Source of the DNA: Rubrobacter tropicus
GTDB lineage: Bacteria; Actinomycetota; Rubrobacteria; Rubrobacterales; Rubrobacteraceae
Length of the DNA stretch: 64,000 nucleotides
Assembly (NCBI RefSeq): GCF_011492945.1
Contig: NZ_CP045119.1
Coordinates: 2,728,001 to 2,792,000 of the forward strand
Reading direction: 5' to 3'
The position numbers and the translations under genes were made by a program. The notes under the pieces were generated by a model. It searched no databases. It saw nothing but the letters and a program-made list of their open reading frames with translations, and was not told the DNA's origin. Below are positions 50,227-58,758 of the stretch, one piece after another; the stretch's first letter is position 1; every line of letters starts with the position of its first letter.

Positions 50227-52379
50227 GGGCGCACCTTGGCCGGCCAGAACCCCGCCGGCCCGACGAGGAGCACCAGGGCAGGGACGAGGAGCGTCCGGAT
50301 GACGAACGCGTCCAAGAGCACGCCAAGGGCCACCGCCACCCCGACCTGGAAGAAGTCCTGCAGCGGGATGAGGGTCAGCGCGAGAAAGGAGGCCGCGAGC
50401 GCGAGCCCCGCGGCGTTGATGGTCGGCCCGGTCCGCGCAAGCGCCGCGGGCACGGCTTCTTTCAGGGGCCTCCCCTCGGCCTCCTCCCTGACGGCGGCCA
50501 TGATGAAGATGTTGTAGTCGCTCCCGAGGGCGACCAGGAGCAGGAAAAGGGTGAAGGGCACGTAGTACACGACCCCGTCCTGCCCGAAGACGTTCTGGAA
50601 GAGCAAGGCGCAGACGCCCATGGTGGCGGTGAAGCTGAGGGCGGTCGAGATCAGCAGGTAGACCGGGGCGACGGGGGTCCGCAGGAGCAACGCGAGCACG
50701 ACGAACGAGACGGCGAAGAGCAGCGGCGCCACTTTCTTGAGGTCGTCCTCCGAGGTGTCCCTGGCCGCCGCGGAGAGGGCCGTCTGCCCCCCGACCACCC
50801 CGGTCGCGTCCTCGAGCCCTGCCTCGTCGAGCAACACCGGCAGCCTCTCCTGCAGGCCCCTTGCCTGGTCCAGCGCCTCGGGGGAGAAAGGGGGACCGTA
50901 GAAGACCAGCAGTACCCGGGCCGCCGAGCCGTCCGGGCTCACGAAGTCTATCTCGGGGACGCGCCCGGCGTACTGGGGCCCGAAGGTCAACGCAGACCCG
51001 CCGGCGTCCAGGAGTTCTGACTGCATCCCGGTCTGGAGCCGGAGCAGTTCCTCGTTCTTCTCGTCCAGGTCCTCCCCCCGCACCAGCACGTTCACCGGCG
51101 CCAGGACGCCGCCCGGGAACTCCCCGGTCAGCTCCTCGTAGCCCCGCACGGAAGTGGCCGATTCGGGCAGGTTCGCCAGCTGGTCGAAGCCGACCTTCAG
51201 GCCGAGGTTGCCCGCCGAGGCCACCACCAGGCCGGCGACGAGAACTACCGAGATCGGGCCCGCGCGCCGGAACGCGGGCCGCCGCGACGGGTCTCGCCTC
51301 GGGGCAAGGCTTCTTCTCCCGAAGGCCGCGGGGCCGAGGACGGCCAGGAGGGCGGGGACCAGCGTCAGGGTGACGGCGAAGACTATGCACAGGGCGAGGG
51401 CCAGGCCCGGACCCAGCGCCCGGTAGAGACCCAGGTCGGCCAGGACCAGCAAGGCGAAAGCGGCGATCAGGACCGCCGCCGAGGAGAGGAGTATCCCCCC
51501 AACCTTCTCGACCCCGACCCTGGCGGCTTCGAGGCGCCCGGTCCCCTCCTCCAGCGCCTGACGGGTGCGGGAGAGCAGGAACAGGGCGTAGTCCGTCCCG
51601 ACGCCGAAGAGCAGGACGACGATTATCGGCTCGATCTGCGCGGGGATGCTCACCCCTTGCACCGCGGCGACCCAGCCAAGGACGCGCAGCGTGAGGAAGG
51701 TCGCGAGCCCGATGCTCGCCAGCGGGATCAGGGGTGCCACGAGCGAGCGGTAGGCGAGGGCGACGACCAGGAAGATGGCGAGCGTCGTGACGACCGTGAC
51801 GAGGACCAGGTTACCCTCGATGGCGATTTTTGTGTCGTGCTGGACGAGCCTGATGCCCGTCGCCGAGGTGCGCAGCGGGCCCGGGCTCCCCAGATCCTCC
51901 CGGATCTCCCCCACACCCGTCGCGATCTCCGTCAGGCGCGTCCCGGGCTCGAAGTAGAGCAGTACGGGCAGCGCCTCGTCGCCCAGCAGGTCCCGGTCCA
52001 CCCGCGTCGGGTTCGAGGGGTTCTGGGCGGCGAGGGGCACGGCCCGCCGCAGGCCGTAGAGCCGTCCCGGTCCTTCGTTGAGGCGTTGGACCCCGTACGC
52101 CATCTGGTCCAGATCCGGCCCGCTAAACCCTTCGGGGTTCGAGTACACGAGTATGGCCGGCGCCTCGACCGACCCGGCCAAACCCTCGGCTTGGGCCTCG
52201 GCCCTGGCCGCCGGGGCGGACTCCGGCACCACGTCGGCGAGGCTGCTGCTCGTGCTGTCGCCGAGCGCCGGCAGGTAGAGGTACGCGGCGAGAGCGACCG
52301 CCGCCCAGAAGAGCACCACCGCGAAGCGGAGCCTGACCAGGAGCCACCCGAGCGCGCCGAAGAAGCCTCTGGAACGCAT
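50223..52379 (-). CDS. MMPL family transporter (RND superfamily)
   Basis: 718 residues, two homologous halves each with a long extracytoplasmic loop (about 50-180 and 400-520) and six membrane helices. The proton-relay pair is visible as LFGVGTDYALFLLSR in the first half, and ALGSDYNIFIMAAVREEA in the second (GxxxDY motifs). Actinobacterial MMPL proteins export lipids or siderophores (established). Cotranscribed with the phosphatase-family gene downstream. Cargo unknown. Confidence 0.92.
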   Translation of the reverse strand: MRSRGFFGALGWLLVRLRFAVVLFWAAVALAAYLYLPALGDSTSSSLADVVPESAPAARAEAQAEGLAGSVEAPAILVYSNPEGFSGPDLDQMAYGVQRLNEGPGRLYGLRRAVPLAAQNPSNPTRVDRDLLGDEALPVLLYFEPGTRLTEIATGVGEIREDLGSPGPLRTSATGIRLVQHDTKIAIEGNLVLVTVVTTLAIFLVVALAYRSLVAPLIPLASIGLATFLTLRVLGWVAAVQGVSIPAQIEPIIVVLLFGVGTDYALFLLSRTRQALEEGTGRLEAARVGVEKVGGILLSSAAVLIAAFALLVLADLGLYRALGPGLALALCIVFAVTLTLVPALLAVLGPAAFGRRSLAPRRDPSRRPAFRRAGPISVVLVAGLVVASAGNLGLKVGFDQLANLPESATSVRGYEELTGEFPGGVLAPVNVLVRGEDLDEKNEELLRLQTGMQSELLDAGGSALTFGPQYAGRVPEIDFVSPDGSAARVLLVFYGPPFSPEALDQARGLQERLPVLLDEAGLEDATGVVGGQTALSAAARDTSEDDLKKVAPLLFAVSFVVLALLLRTPVAPVYLLISTALSFTATMGVCALLFQNVFGQDGVVYYVPFTLFLLLVALGSDYNIFIMAAVREEAEGRPLKEAVPAALARTGPTINAAGLALAASFLALTLIPLQDFFQVGVAVALGVLLDAFVIRTLLVPALVLLVGPAGFWPAKVRP

Positions 52380-52387
52380 CAGCGAAG

Positions 52388-52519
52388 TCTACACCGCTGG
52401 TGCGGACGAAAGGGGAGACCGGCAGGATCGGCGCGCTCGACACCGGCGGGTTCAAGGTCCTCAGCGGCTCGCAGCCCTGGATCAGGGTACGGCACTGGAA
52501 CGGCACCTACTACCAGTAA
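52388..52519 (+). pseudogene. 3' fragment of a secreted-type protein
   Basis: In one frame the DNA encodes TPLVRTKGETGRIGALDTGG then FKVLSGSQPWIRVRHWNGTY and a stop at 52517-52519. It looks like the last beta strands of an exported protein. No start codon with a ribosome site precedes it other than GTG at 52400, and the MMPL gene occupies the DNA to the left. I read it as a remnant. From 52520 to 52699 I see nothing. Confidence 0.35.
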
Positions 52520-52699
52520 GCCGTCTGCGAGAAGCGGCGCCCGTGAGCCCGAAGACGCGGTCCGCCTTTCGTCTGCCGGTACGGGCGAAGGCTGTCGCTT
52601 AGGCTGATGGCGCCCCTGCCCCGCGAACGGTTATCGCCAACTCTGCACCTGTCCGCGGGTGGGAATCAGGCCCGCTTGACCGAAGAGTAGGACGCTGTC

Positions 52700-53734
52700 A
52701 TGGTGCCCGCGGAGGTGAAGGACGGTGCGGAGACCGGCGAGGGGTGTCCCTCGTGGGCGGGGGAGGGCCAACTGAAACCCTGGTTTTACAGGTTTGCCGG
52801 GATCTTTGTCAGCGTCTTTTTCGTTTATCTGGCCGCGCGGCAGGTAGACTTTTCGGAGTCCCTGCGCGCTCTCGGGGCCGTCCGTCCGGCGAGGCTGGTG
52901 GCGGCAACGCTGGTTTATCTCTCGAGCTTTCCCATCCGGGCGCTGCGCTGGCGGCTCATACTCCGGGTACAAAAAGCGATCCCTCTAAAGGAGTTGATGG
53001 CCGCGGTCTTTATCGGGTACATGGCCAACAACGTCCTTCCGGCGCGGGCCGGCGAGGTCTACCGGGCCCACTACCTGGGACGGCGCGCCGGCGTAAGCAG
53101 GAGCGGCGTGGCGGCGAGCATCGTGGTGGAGCGAACCCTCGACGGCCTGATGCTGGTCTGCGCGATCCTGTTCGTCTTCGTCGCGTTCCCGCAGGAGGAC
53201 TACCTCGGCGGCGCGGCCATCGTCACCGGCCTGGTCTTCCTGGCCCTGGCGACCGGCATCCTCTTCTACGGCCTCAGGGCGGACCGGACCCACCGGGCCA
53301 TCGGGCGAACGCTCGGACTCGTGCCCGAGGGCTTCCGCAAACGCCTAGTCGGCCGTCTGGGCTCTTTTTCGCGGGGAATCCGGGGAATCTCGACGGCAAG
53401 AGAGCTTCTGGAGGCCGGCGCGTACACGGTTCTCGTCTGGGTGCTGGACGCCTGCGCCGTGGCCCTGGTGGTGGCCTCTTTCGGGGTGACCTTGCCGGCG
53501 GCCGGGTACGTGCTGGTCTTCGCCCTGGTCGCTTTGAGCACCACCCTCCCGTCGGGGCCGGGCTTCGTGGGGCCTTTCCAGTACGCGTTCGTCCTCTCTC
53601 TCGGAGCCTTCGCGGTCTCGCGCGAGACGGCGCTGGCCGTCTCCGTCGTGGCCCAGCTCTCCCTGCTCGGCTCCGTGACCCTTATAGGGCTCGCGCTTCT
53701 CTGGAGGGAACAGTTGCGCGCGTCGGGGCGCTGA
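52700..53734 (+). CDS. lysylphosphatidylglycerol synthase TM region/UPF0104 flippase-like protein
   Basis: 344 residues with eight or so membrane helices. Family marks: FFVYLAARQVDFSESLRAL, SFPIRALRWRLILR, GYMANNVLPARAGEVYRAHY (the NxxLPxRxGE motif), SGVAASIVVERTLDGLML and LPSGPGFVGPFQYAF. Homologues are flippase-like and often sit with glycosyltransferases. There is no catalytic synthase domain. ATG with AGGA upstream. The HAD phosphatase follows after 50 bases. Confidence 0.87.
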   Translation: MVPAEVKDGAETGEGCPSWAGEGQLKPWFYRFAGIFVSVFFVYLAARQVDFSESLRALGAVRPARLVAATLVYLSSFPIRALRWRLILRVQKAIPLKELMAAVFIGYMANNVLPARAGEVYRAHYLGRRAGVSRSGVAASIVVERTLDGLMLVCAILFVFVAFPQEDYLGGAAIVTGLVFLALATGILFYGLRADRTHRAIGRTLGLVPEGFRKRLVGRLGSFSRGIRGISTARELLEAGAYTVLVWVLDACAVALVVASFGVTLPAAGYVLVFALVALSTTLPSGPGFVGPFQYAFVLSLGAFAVSRETALAVSVVAQLSLLGSVTLIGLALLWREQLRASGR

Positions 53735-53784
53735 CCCGCCGCTCCGCCGGGGCGCCACCGACGGCCCCGTATTATTATTGGCCC

Positions 53785-54546
53785 GTGCGAGTTGAGGGTC
53801 TACTGATCGATCTGGACGGGACCCTCTACACCAACGACGGCCCCATAGAGGGCGCCCGCGGGGCGCTGGAACGCCTCGACCGGGCCGGTATCCCCTACCG
53901 TTTCGTGACCAACGCCACCCACAGGCCCAGACGAGAGCTCGCCGCCCACCTCGAAACCCTGGGGTTTCCCGCGGCCGAAGGCCGGATCTTCACCCCCGCC
54001 ATCGCCGTGTCGGAGAAGCTGAGGGCCGAGGGGCTGAGTTGCTTTCCGCTGGTCGAAGACGCCCTTCTGGAAGATTTGGAGGGCGTCAAGATAACCGACG
54101 ACTCTCCGGGCTGCGTGCTCGTCGGGAACCTGGGGGCGGGCTTTACCTACCGTTTGCTGGACACCGCCTTCCGGCACCTGAGGGCGGGCGCCAGGCTTAT
54201 CGCCCTCTCGAAGAACCGCTACTGGCAGAGGGCCGGCGGAGAACTCGCCCTGGATGCGGGCCCGTTCGTGGCCGCCCTGGAGTACGCCAGCGGCAAGAGC
54301 GCCATCGGCGTCGGCAAGCCCGAACGCGCCTTCTTCGAGCTCGCGCTACGGAACCTGGGTTTGCCCCCCGGCACGGTCGCCGTGGTCGGGGACGAGCCGG
54401 AGCTGGACATCGGTGGAGCCCAGGCCGCGGGCCTGCATGGAATTCTCGTCGAGACCGGCAGATACCGGCCCGGAGCGGAGCTACCCACCCGACCAGACCT
54501 CATCCTGGCGAGTGTGGCGCGGTTGCCGGAAGCCCTGGGCATATAG
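53785..54546 (+). CDS. HAD-superfamily hydrolase, class IIA (NagD/HDHD2-like)
   Basis: 253 residues from the GTG at 53785. Motif I LLIDLDGTLYTNDG with nucleophile and acid Asp, motif II YRFVTNATHRPRREL (Thr/Asn), a C2 cap in the middle, and motifs III-IV GVGKPERAFF and VVGDEPELDIGGAQAAG. Phosphatase for a small sugar or nucleotide. TATTAT at 53773-53778 ends 6 bases before the GTG, so a leaderless transcript is possible; no -35 is evident. The stop begins a strong hairpin. Confidence 0.9.
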   Translation: MRVEGLLIDLDGTLYTNDGPIEGARGALERLDRAGIPYRFVTNATHRPRRELAAHLETLGFPAAEGRIFTPAIAVSEKLRAEGLSCFPLVEDALLEDLEGVKITDDSPGCVLVGNLGAGFTYRLLDTAFRHLRAGARLIALSKNRYWQRAGGELALDAGPFVAALEYASGKSAIGVGKPERAFFELALRNLGLPPGTVAVVGDEPELDIGGAQAAGLHGILVETGRYRPGAELPTRPDLILASVARLPEALGI

Positions 54547-54584
54547 CGCGGGTTTCGGAAGCGATCAGCTTCCGAAACCCGCGC
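54546..54584. terminator. strong 16-bp hairpin after the HAD gene
   Basis: Perfect inverted repeat: GCGCGGGTTTCGGAAG (54546-54561) and its complement (54569-54584) with a 7-base loop. The left arm starts with the last base of the stop codon. No T tract follows. Likely terminator, possibly part of the neighbouring repeat. Confidence 0.7.
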
Positions 54585-54716
54585 CGTCGGCAATCAGCCC
54601 GCTTCGGCCTGCTCCGCAAGCCTGCGCGCTCAGCCTTCAGCTTTTTGCTCTTGCTGATAGCTAATTGCTGATAGCTTCGCAAGCAGGTTCGCTCTCTTTG
54701 CAAACCGCTTTAGAGG
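54585..54716 (-). repeat. composite intergenic repeat, full copy in reverse orientation
   Basis: Read on the minus strand it begins AAGCGGTTTGCAAAGAGAGCG, then CTATCAGC units, the AAGAGCAAAAAGCTGA core (54652-54637), GAGCAGGCCGAAGCGGGCTGA and CCGACGGCGCGG. Same modules and order as the copies at 21828, 28411 and 34068. It lies between the HAD gene and the propeller lipoprotein, which converge. Confidence 0.78.
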
Positions 54717-54799
54717 AAGGTCGCTGGTACCGGGGCGCGCCTCGCAGGGCGGCCGTCCTGCAGCCGGGTCGCTGGTCGGTCTCCGGGGGTGGATCTGGT

Positions 54800-55819
54800 T
54801 TATCGTGGTTCGAGGATCTGTAGTTGCCCACCCGTCTTGCCCGTGACGAAGACGCGCCCGCTGGCCGGGTCAACGGCAACGGTGTTCGGCTGGCGGACGG
54901 TGGGGTGGCGGGCGATCTCGCGCAGCGAGTCTCCTTCGAGCGCGAACTGGACGACGCTCTGCTCGGCGGTGAGCGTCACCCAGAGTTGGTCGCGCCGGGG
55001 GTCTATGGCTATCCCGTACGGTGAGCCGGGCAGGGGTACGCGGCCGAGGCGCACGGGCTCCGGGCGCGCGCCGTAGATAAGGACGGCGTCGCCGCGCGTG
55101 TCCGTCACGTAGAAGCGGTCCCCGGGGCCAGCCCTCACGTGGGTCGGTCCCTCGCCGGCGCCTATCCGGCCCAGCGACTCCAGGGTGTCCGCCTCGAAGA
55201 CCTCGAGCGTGAGGCCCCGGACGCCGATGATGCCAACCAGGCCGTCGTCGGTCACCGCGACCCCGCCGGGTTTGAACGAGGTCTTTATAGTCTCCAATTC
55301 ACGCCCATCTTCGATTATCGACGCTGTGCTCGCCATCTCGTTGACCACGAAGATCCGGCCGCTCGGGGCCGCGGCGGCGGCGTGCGGGAAGTCCCCGACC
55401 GACGTCTCGTCCGAGATCTCCCCGTCCGGCAGGCCGACCTGGACGAGTGAATCGGACCCTTCGGCCGGCACGAGCACAGGTCCGCCGGGTGCGGAGATGT
55501 CGAGGTGCCGGGCCGACTCGGGCAACCCTATTCTTTTCGAGATCTCCCCGCTTTCGCCGTCGACCAGCGCCAGCTCGTTTGGGTTGCGCAGGGCCACCGC
55601 GACCAGCCCCGTCTCGGGGTCGGCCGCTATCCCTTCCGGCGCGGGGCCGACCCCGACGACCCTGCCGGCGGGCTCCTCCTCGAGCGGCGGCGCCTCGGCG
55701 GGCTCCGGAGCCGGGGGCGGCTTTCTCTGTGTGGTGTCCCCTCCCGTACCACAGCCCGCGAGCATGAGCGCCGCAAGCAACGCGAACCACAGGAAACCCA
55801 CCAACGGCTTTGTCTTCAT
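54800..55819 (-). CDS. YVTN-type beta-propeller lipoprotein
   Basis: 339 residues. Signal peptide with lipobox LMLAGC (Cys about residue 22), a Pro/Glu-rich linker, then a seven-blade propeller with repeating GIAADPETGLVAVALRNPNE, DRFYVTDTRGDAVLIYGARP and TVAVDPASGRVFVTGKTGG segments. Such proteins bind partners rather than catalyse. It is the last gene of the minus-strand cluster beginning at 62460 and follows the epimerase by 58 bases. Confidence 0.88.
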   Translation of the reverse strand: MKTKPLVGFLWFALLAALMLAGCGTGGDTTQRKPPPAPEPAEAPPLEEEPAGRVVGVGPAPEGIAADPETGLVAVALRNPNELALVDGESGEISKRIGLPESARHLDISAPGGPVLVPAEGSDSLVQVGLPDGEISDETSVGDFPHAAAAAPSGRIFVVNEMASTASIIEDGRELETIKTSFKPGGVAVTDDGLVGIIGVRGLTLEVFEADTLESLGRIGAGEGPTHVRAGPGDRFYVTDTRGDAVLIYGARPEPVRLGRVPLPGSPYGIAIDPRRDQLWVTLTAEQSVVQFALEGDSLREIARHPTVRQPNTVAVDPASGRVFVTGKTGGQLQILEPR

Positions 55820-55877
55820 CACCGTGCCTCCGCCCACCTCTTCGGGGTCCGGACGATAAAGCGCTGTGTCGAGATCG

Positions 55878-57023
55878 TCACGGATCGATCGAGCCTACCC
55901 CGTGAACGATGCGCTTCTTTCTGAGCACCTTCTCGGCTTCGGCGAAGTAGTCGCGCACGTCTCCCTGCTCCCCGATCCAGCCAATGTACCGCTCGATGCC
56001 TTGCATCAGGTCCACGCCCGGCTCGTAGCCGGCCTTGCGGGCGCGAGAGATGTCGGAGGTCAGGTGGCGCATCTCGCCGGGCCTGAACTCGCCCCTGGCG
56101 AGCGGCTCTATCTGCACGCGCAGGGCCTCGGAGACCATCTCGGCGACCTCGCGGATCGTCGTCGCCCGGCCGCTGCCGACGTTGACCGGCAGGCCGTCGA
56201 GCGCGTCTCCCTCGGCGGCGAGAAGGTTGGCGCGGGCGACGTCGCCAACGAAGCAGAGGTCGCGGGTCTGCTCGCCGTCCTCGTAGAGCACGGGAGGGCG
56301 GCCGTTCAGGAGGCGCGTGGCGAAGATCGCGATCACCCCCGTGTAGGGGTTGAAGATGGACTGGCGCGGCCCGTAGGTGCAGGAGTACCGGAGCGCCACC
56401 GTGGGGACCCCGGTCTGCCGCCCCCAGGCGAGGGCCAGCCGCTCCTGGTCGGACTTGGTGATCGCGTACACCGTCTCGCCGCCCATCGGGGCCTCCTCCG
56501 GGGTTGGCACCGAACCCGAAGGCTCCCCGCATACGGGGCAGCGGACGGCGTAGTCTCCCCTCGCGAGCTGATCCGCACCACGCGTGTCGGGGAAGACGAG
56601 GCCGTGCTGTGGGCAATCCGCCGCGCCCTCGCGGTAGACGGCCTGCGAGGAGGCGACCACCACTTTCTCGACCGGCAGGTTCTCGTCGCGGATGATCTCG
56701 AGCATCTGGGCGGTGCCGAAGCTGTTGACGTCTACGTACTTGGCCATCTGTGGCATGTAGCCGCCGTAAGCCGCCTGATGAAAGACGACGTCTATGCCCT
56801 CCAGCGCCGACCTGACGGCCTTCCGGTCCCGGATGTCGGCGTGGACAAACTCGGCCTCGGCCGGTATCCAGGGCGGACGGCCGTTGCGGTGGGTGTTTGG
56901 TTCGAGGTTGTCGAGGATGCGCACCCCGTAGCCCTCCTCCAGGAGCAGGTCCGAGAGGTGAGAGCCGATCAGGCCAGCCCCGCCGGTCACCAGGGCGCGA
57001 CGGCCGCCCGCGCGTCGCATCAC
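55878..57023 (-). CDS. NAD-dependent sugar epimerase/dehydratase with a zinc-ribbon-like insertion
   Basis: Extended SDR of 381 residues. VTGGAGLIGSHLSDLL binds NAD, Ser125-Ser126 and YAITK (Tyr186, Lys190) are the catalytic set, and RYSCTYGPRQ the sugar loop. Between the Ser and Tyr, where normal family members have about 25 residues, an insertion carries Cys137-x2-His140 and Cys162-x2-Cys165, a likely zinc knuckle. Product could be a UDP- or GDP-sugar for the nearby glycosyltransferase. First ATG used. The small membrane peptide gene starts 240 bases upstream. Confidence 0.88.
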   Translation of the reverse strand: MMRRAGGRRALVTGGAGLIGSHLSDLLLEEGYGVRILDNLEPNTHRNGRPPWIPAEAEFVHADIRDRKAVRSALEGIDVVFHQAAYGGYMPQMAKYVDVNSFGTAQMLEIIRDENLPVEKVVVASSQAVYREGAADCPQHGLVFPDTRGADQLARGDYAVRCPVCGEPSGSVPTPEEAPMGGETVYAITKSDQERLALAWGRQTGVPTVALRYSCTYGPRQSIFNPYTGVIAIFATRLLNGRPPVLYEDGEQTRDLCFVGDVARANLLAAEGDALDGLPVNVGSGRATTIREVAEMVSEALRVQIEPLARGEFRPGEMRHLTSDISRARKAGYEPGVDLMQGIERYIGWIGEQGDVRDYFAEAEKVLRKKRIVHGVGSIDP

Positions 57024-57101
57024 CTTCGGCCGCCGGGGCGGCTTGCCGCTATCGCGACGGTCCGTTGTTCGTGCGGGTGACGCAAGACGCCTCCTGTCTT
57101 G

Positions 57102-57263
57102 TCATGGTCTCTCGCTCTGCTGTTCTCGCGTTCCATCGTCCCCGTTCGGCGGGCGGGTGTTTGCATTCGCGGGATTGACCACGATGACGATGACGAGGGT
57201 GAACACGACCGCCGCTACTACCCCACCGAGCAAGACCAGCAGGGCCACTATCTCGGGCGACAA
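57102..57263 (-). CDS. 53-residue single-helix membrane peptide
   Basis: TTG start with a perfect AGGAGG 5 bases upstream. One membrane helix (residues 4-30: IVALLVLLGGVVAAVVFTLV then IVIVV) followed by a polar tail NPANANTRPPNGDDGTREQQ. Nothing resembling a leader cleavage site. It lies in the gap between the epimerase and DoxX-like genes, same strand. Possibly a complex subunit; I recognise no family. Confidence 0.6.
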   Translation of the reverse strand: MSPEIVALLVLLGGVVAAVVFTLVIVIVVNPANANTRPPNGDDGTREQQSERP

Positions 57264-57300
57264 CTCGACCTCCTACTCTGCACGGGGCGCGTCCTCACCT

Positions 57301-57960
57301 TCAGGTGAACAGCAGCAGCAGGCGTCCCACGCGGCTACCGCGTTCGCCCATCGCCCTGAACCGGGGACGCAGCAGCCGGTCCAGGCCGAAGTAGCGGCCC
57401 GGCGCGAGCCCGAACATGGCGACCGAGAGAAGCACCATGAGTATGTAGCTCCACTCCCACTCGTTCGGGGTGTGGGCGAGCCCGATCATCAGCTGCATGG
57501 ACATACCAATGGCCGCCAACGCGCCCAGGCGGCTGAAGAACCCCAGGCACATGCTCAGGAAGATCCAAGCCTCCGTGCCCCAGATCACGTACCCGAACCA
57601 GCGGATGTTGGGCTGCACGACGTTCTCGATGAACGCCGCGTTCAACTGCGTCGCCCACCCTATCGGAACGCTTACCTCGGCCCCGGGCCTCGACTCGAGG
57701 ATGTTGGCCTTGAGCAACGTGTTGGACGCGTCCGCCTCATCGACCGAGTGCTGGAGGAAGAAGCACAGCCCGCCGCGCGTGAAGTCGTCCCGGCACCCGA
57801 AGTCTGGCGGCAGTTTCCACCACAGCTGCGTGAAGAACAGGTACCCCAGCCCGATGCTCGCCAAGGCGATGGTGAGCACGATGAGGCCCCGTTCCAGGCG
57901 CGAAGACGAGTAGATGCCTTCCCTCGGTTCCTGCTTCTCTGCGGGGTTCGTCCCGGCCAC
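57301..57960 (-). CDS. DoxX-like membrane protein
   Basis: 219 residues with four main membrane helices. RLERGLIVLTIALASIGLGYLFFTQ at the start, GYVIWGTEAWIFLSMCLGFF and SRLGALAAIGMSMQLMIGLA and the last APGRYFGLDRLL match the DoxX/DoxD pattern. An extra 60-residue loop after helix 1 carries three cysteines (CRDDF, LCFF). Members act in quinone redox (DoxD) or thiol homeostasis; here the role is unknown. 37 bases upstream of the peptide gene. Confidence 0.78.
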   Translation of the reverse strand: MAGTNPAEKQEPREGIYSSSRLERGLIVLTIALASIGLGYLFFTQLWWKLPPDFGCRDDFTRGGLCFFLQHSVDEADASNTLLKANILESRPGAEVSVPIGWATQLNAAFIENVVQPNIRWFGYVIWGTEAWIFLSMCLGFFSRLGALAAIGMSMQLMIGLAHTPNEWEWSYILMVLLSVAMFGLAPGRYFGLDRLLRPRFRAMGERGSRVGRLLLLFT

Positions 57961-58047
57961 CTTAATTCTCCTCTCGGTTCCGACGGGCTCCGCGACCCTG
58001 GCCGATCGCCACCCGCCGTCGTGCCTGACCTACTGTAGCGGAACGGC

Positions 58048-58758
58048 TCAACGTCGCCCCTGAGCGGCGGCGAGGTCGTCCTCGCCGGCCGGTTGCGGGT
58101 CCTGCTCCATAAGCCCGAGCGATTCGAGGGCTTCCCTGGTCGCCCGGAGGTCGGCTCGTTGTAGGGCCAGCGGCCGCAGGCGCCGGAGGTCTTCCACCAC
58201 GTCTACGTCGAAGGTGGGCTCCAGCAGGCCCACCGACAGACCCGAGAGCCTGGCCCTGGCCATGATGCCGCCGAGCTCCGTCCCCACGCTCATCGGAATG
58301 CCATCCAGCACGTCGTGGTAGCCGCGCATCCCGATCAGGTAGTAGCCCCCGTCGAAGGTCGGCCCGAAGACGAGGTCGTCGCCGTCGAGGCGGCGGAAGG
58401 CCTCTTCTACGACCCCGACGCCGAGGTGCGGCGAGTCCGAGGCGATCAGGACGGTCCGCCCCTCCCCGCGGGCTTCGGCCCCCCGAAACAGCTCCCTCTG
58501 GCGCTCGGTCAGGTCGCCGTCCCCCTGAAAGAGTACCCGCCCGGTCTCGCCGGTGAGGGCGGATACCTCAGGCCACGCGTCGGGCGGCGTGACGTACCAG
58601 CCGGGCGGAAAAGGGGAGTCGGAGAAACGCGCGGCCAGGTCCTGCAAAAAGGCTCGGTATAGGATGATCGCCCGCTCGTGGCCGATGGTCCGGCCGAGGC
58701 GCGTCTTCGCGAACCCCGCCCTGGGCGCCCGGGCGATCACGTACAGTGCGTCCCTCAC
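58048..58758 (-). CDS. DUF2064 (rSAM-associated transferase 1-like, CofC-type fold)
   Basis: 236 residues. The start ALYVIARAPRAGFAKTRLGR is the nucleotidyltransferase-like KTRL motif of DUF2064/TIGR04282 proteins, followed by LFQGDGDLTERQRELFR, IASDSPHLG (metal Asp) and FGPTFDGGYYLIGMR. This family is named for its neighbourhood with radical SAM and GT2 genes, which is the arrangement here. It may activate or transfer a sugar nucleotide. Start overlaps the GT2 stop by 4 bases. Confidence 0.85.
   Translation of the reverse strand: MRDALYVIARAPRAGFAKTRLGRTIGHERAIILYRAFLQDLAARFSDSPFPPGWYVTPPDAWPEVSALTGETGRVLFQGDGDLTERQRELFRGAEARGEGRTVLIASDSPHLGVGVVEEAFRRLDGDDLVFGPTFDGGYYLIGMRGYHDVLDGIPMSVGTELGGIMARARLSGLSVGLLEPTFDVDVVEDLRRLRPLALQRADLRATREALESLGLMEQDPQPAGEDDLAAAQGRR

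Noticed and set aside
50227-51390. Long frame upstream of the Tat-exported phosphatase-family gene
   Set aside because: The first 388 codons lie over the MMPL gene in another frame and show no protein-like motifs; the twin-arginine start at 50226 is the real N-terminus.
57102-57263. RiPP precursor for the radical SAM enzyme
   Set aside because: The peptide is a membrane helix with a disordered tail and lacks a leader/core layout or repeated Cys, Ser or aromatic core residues.
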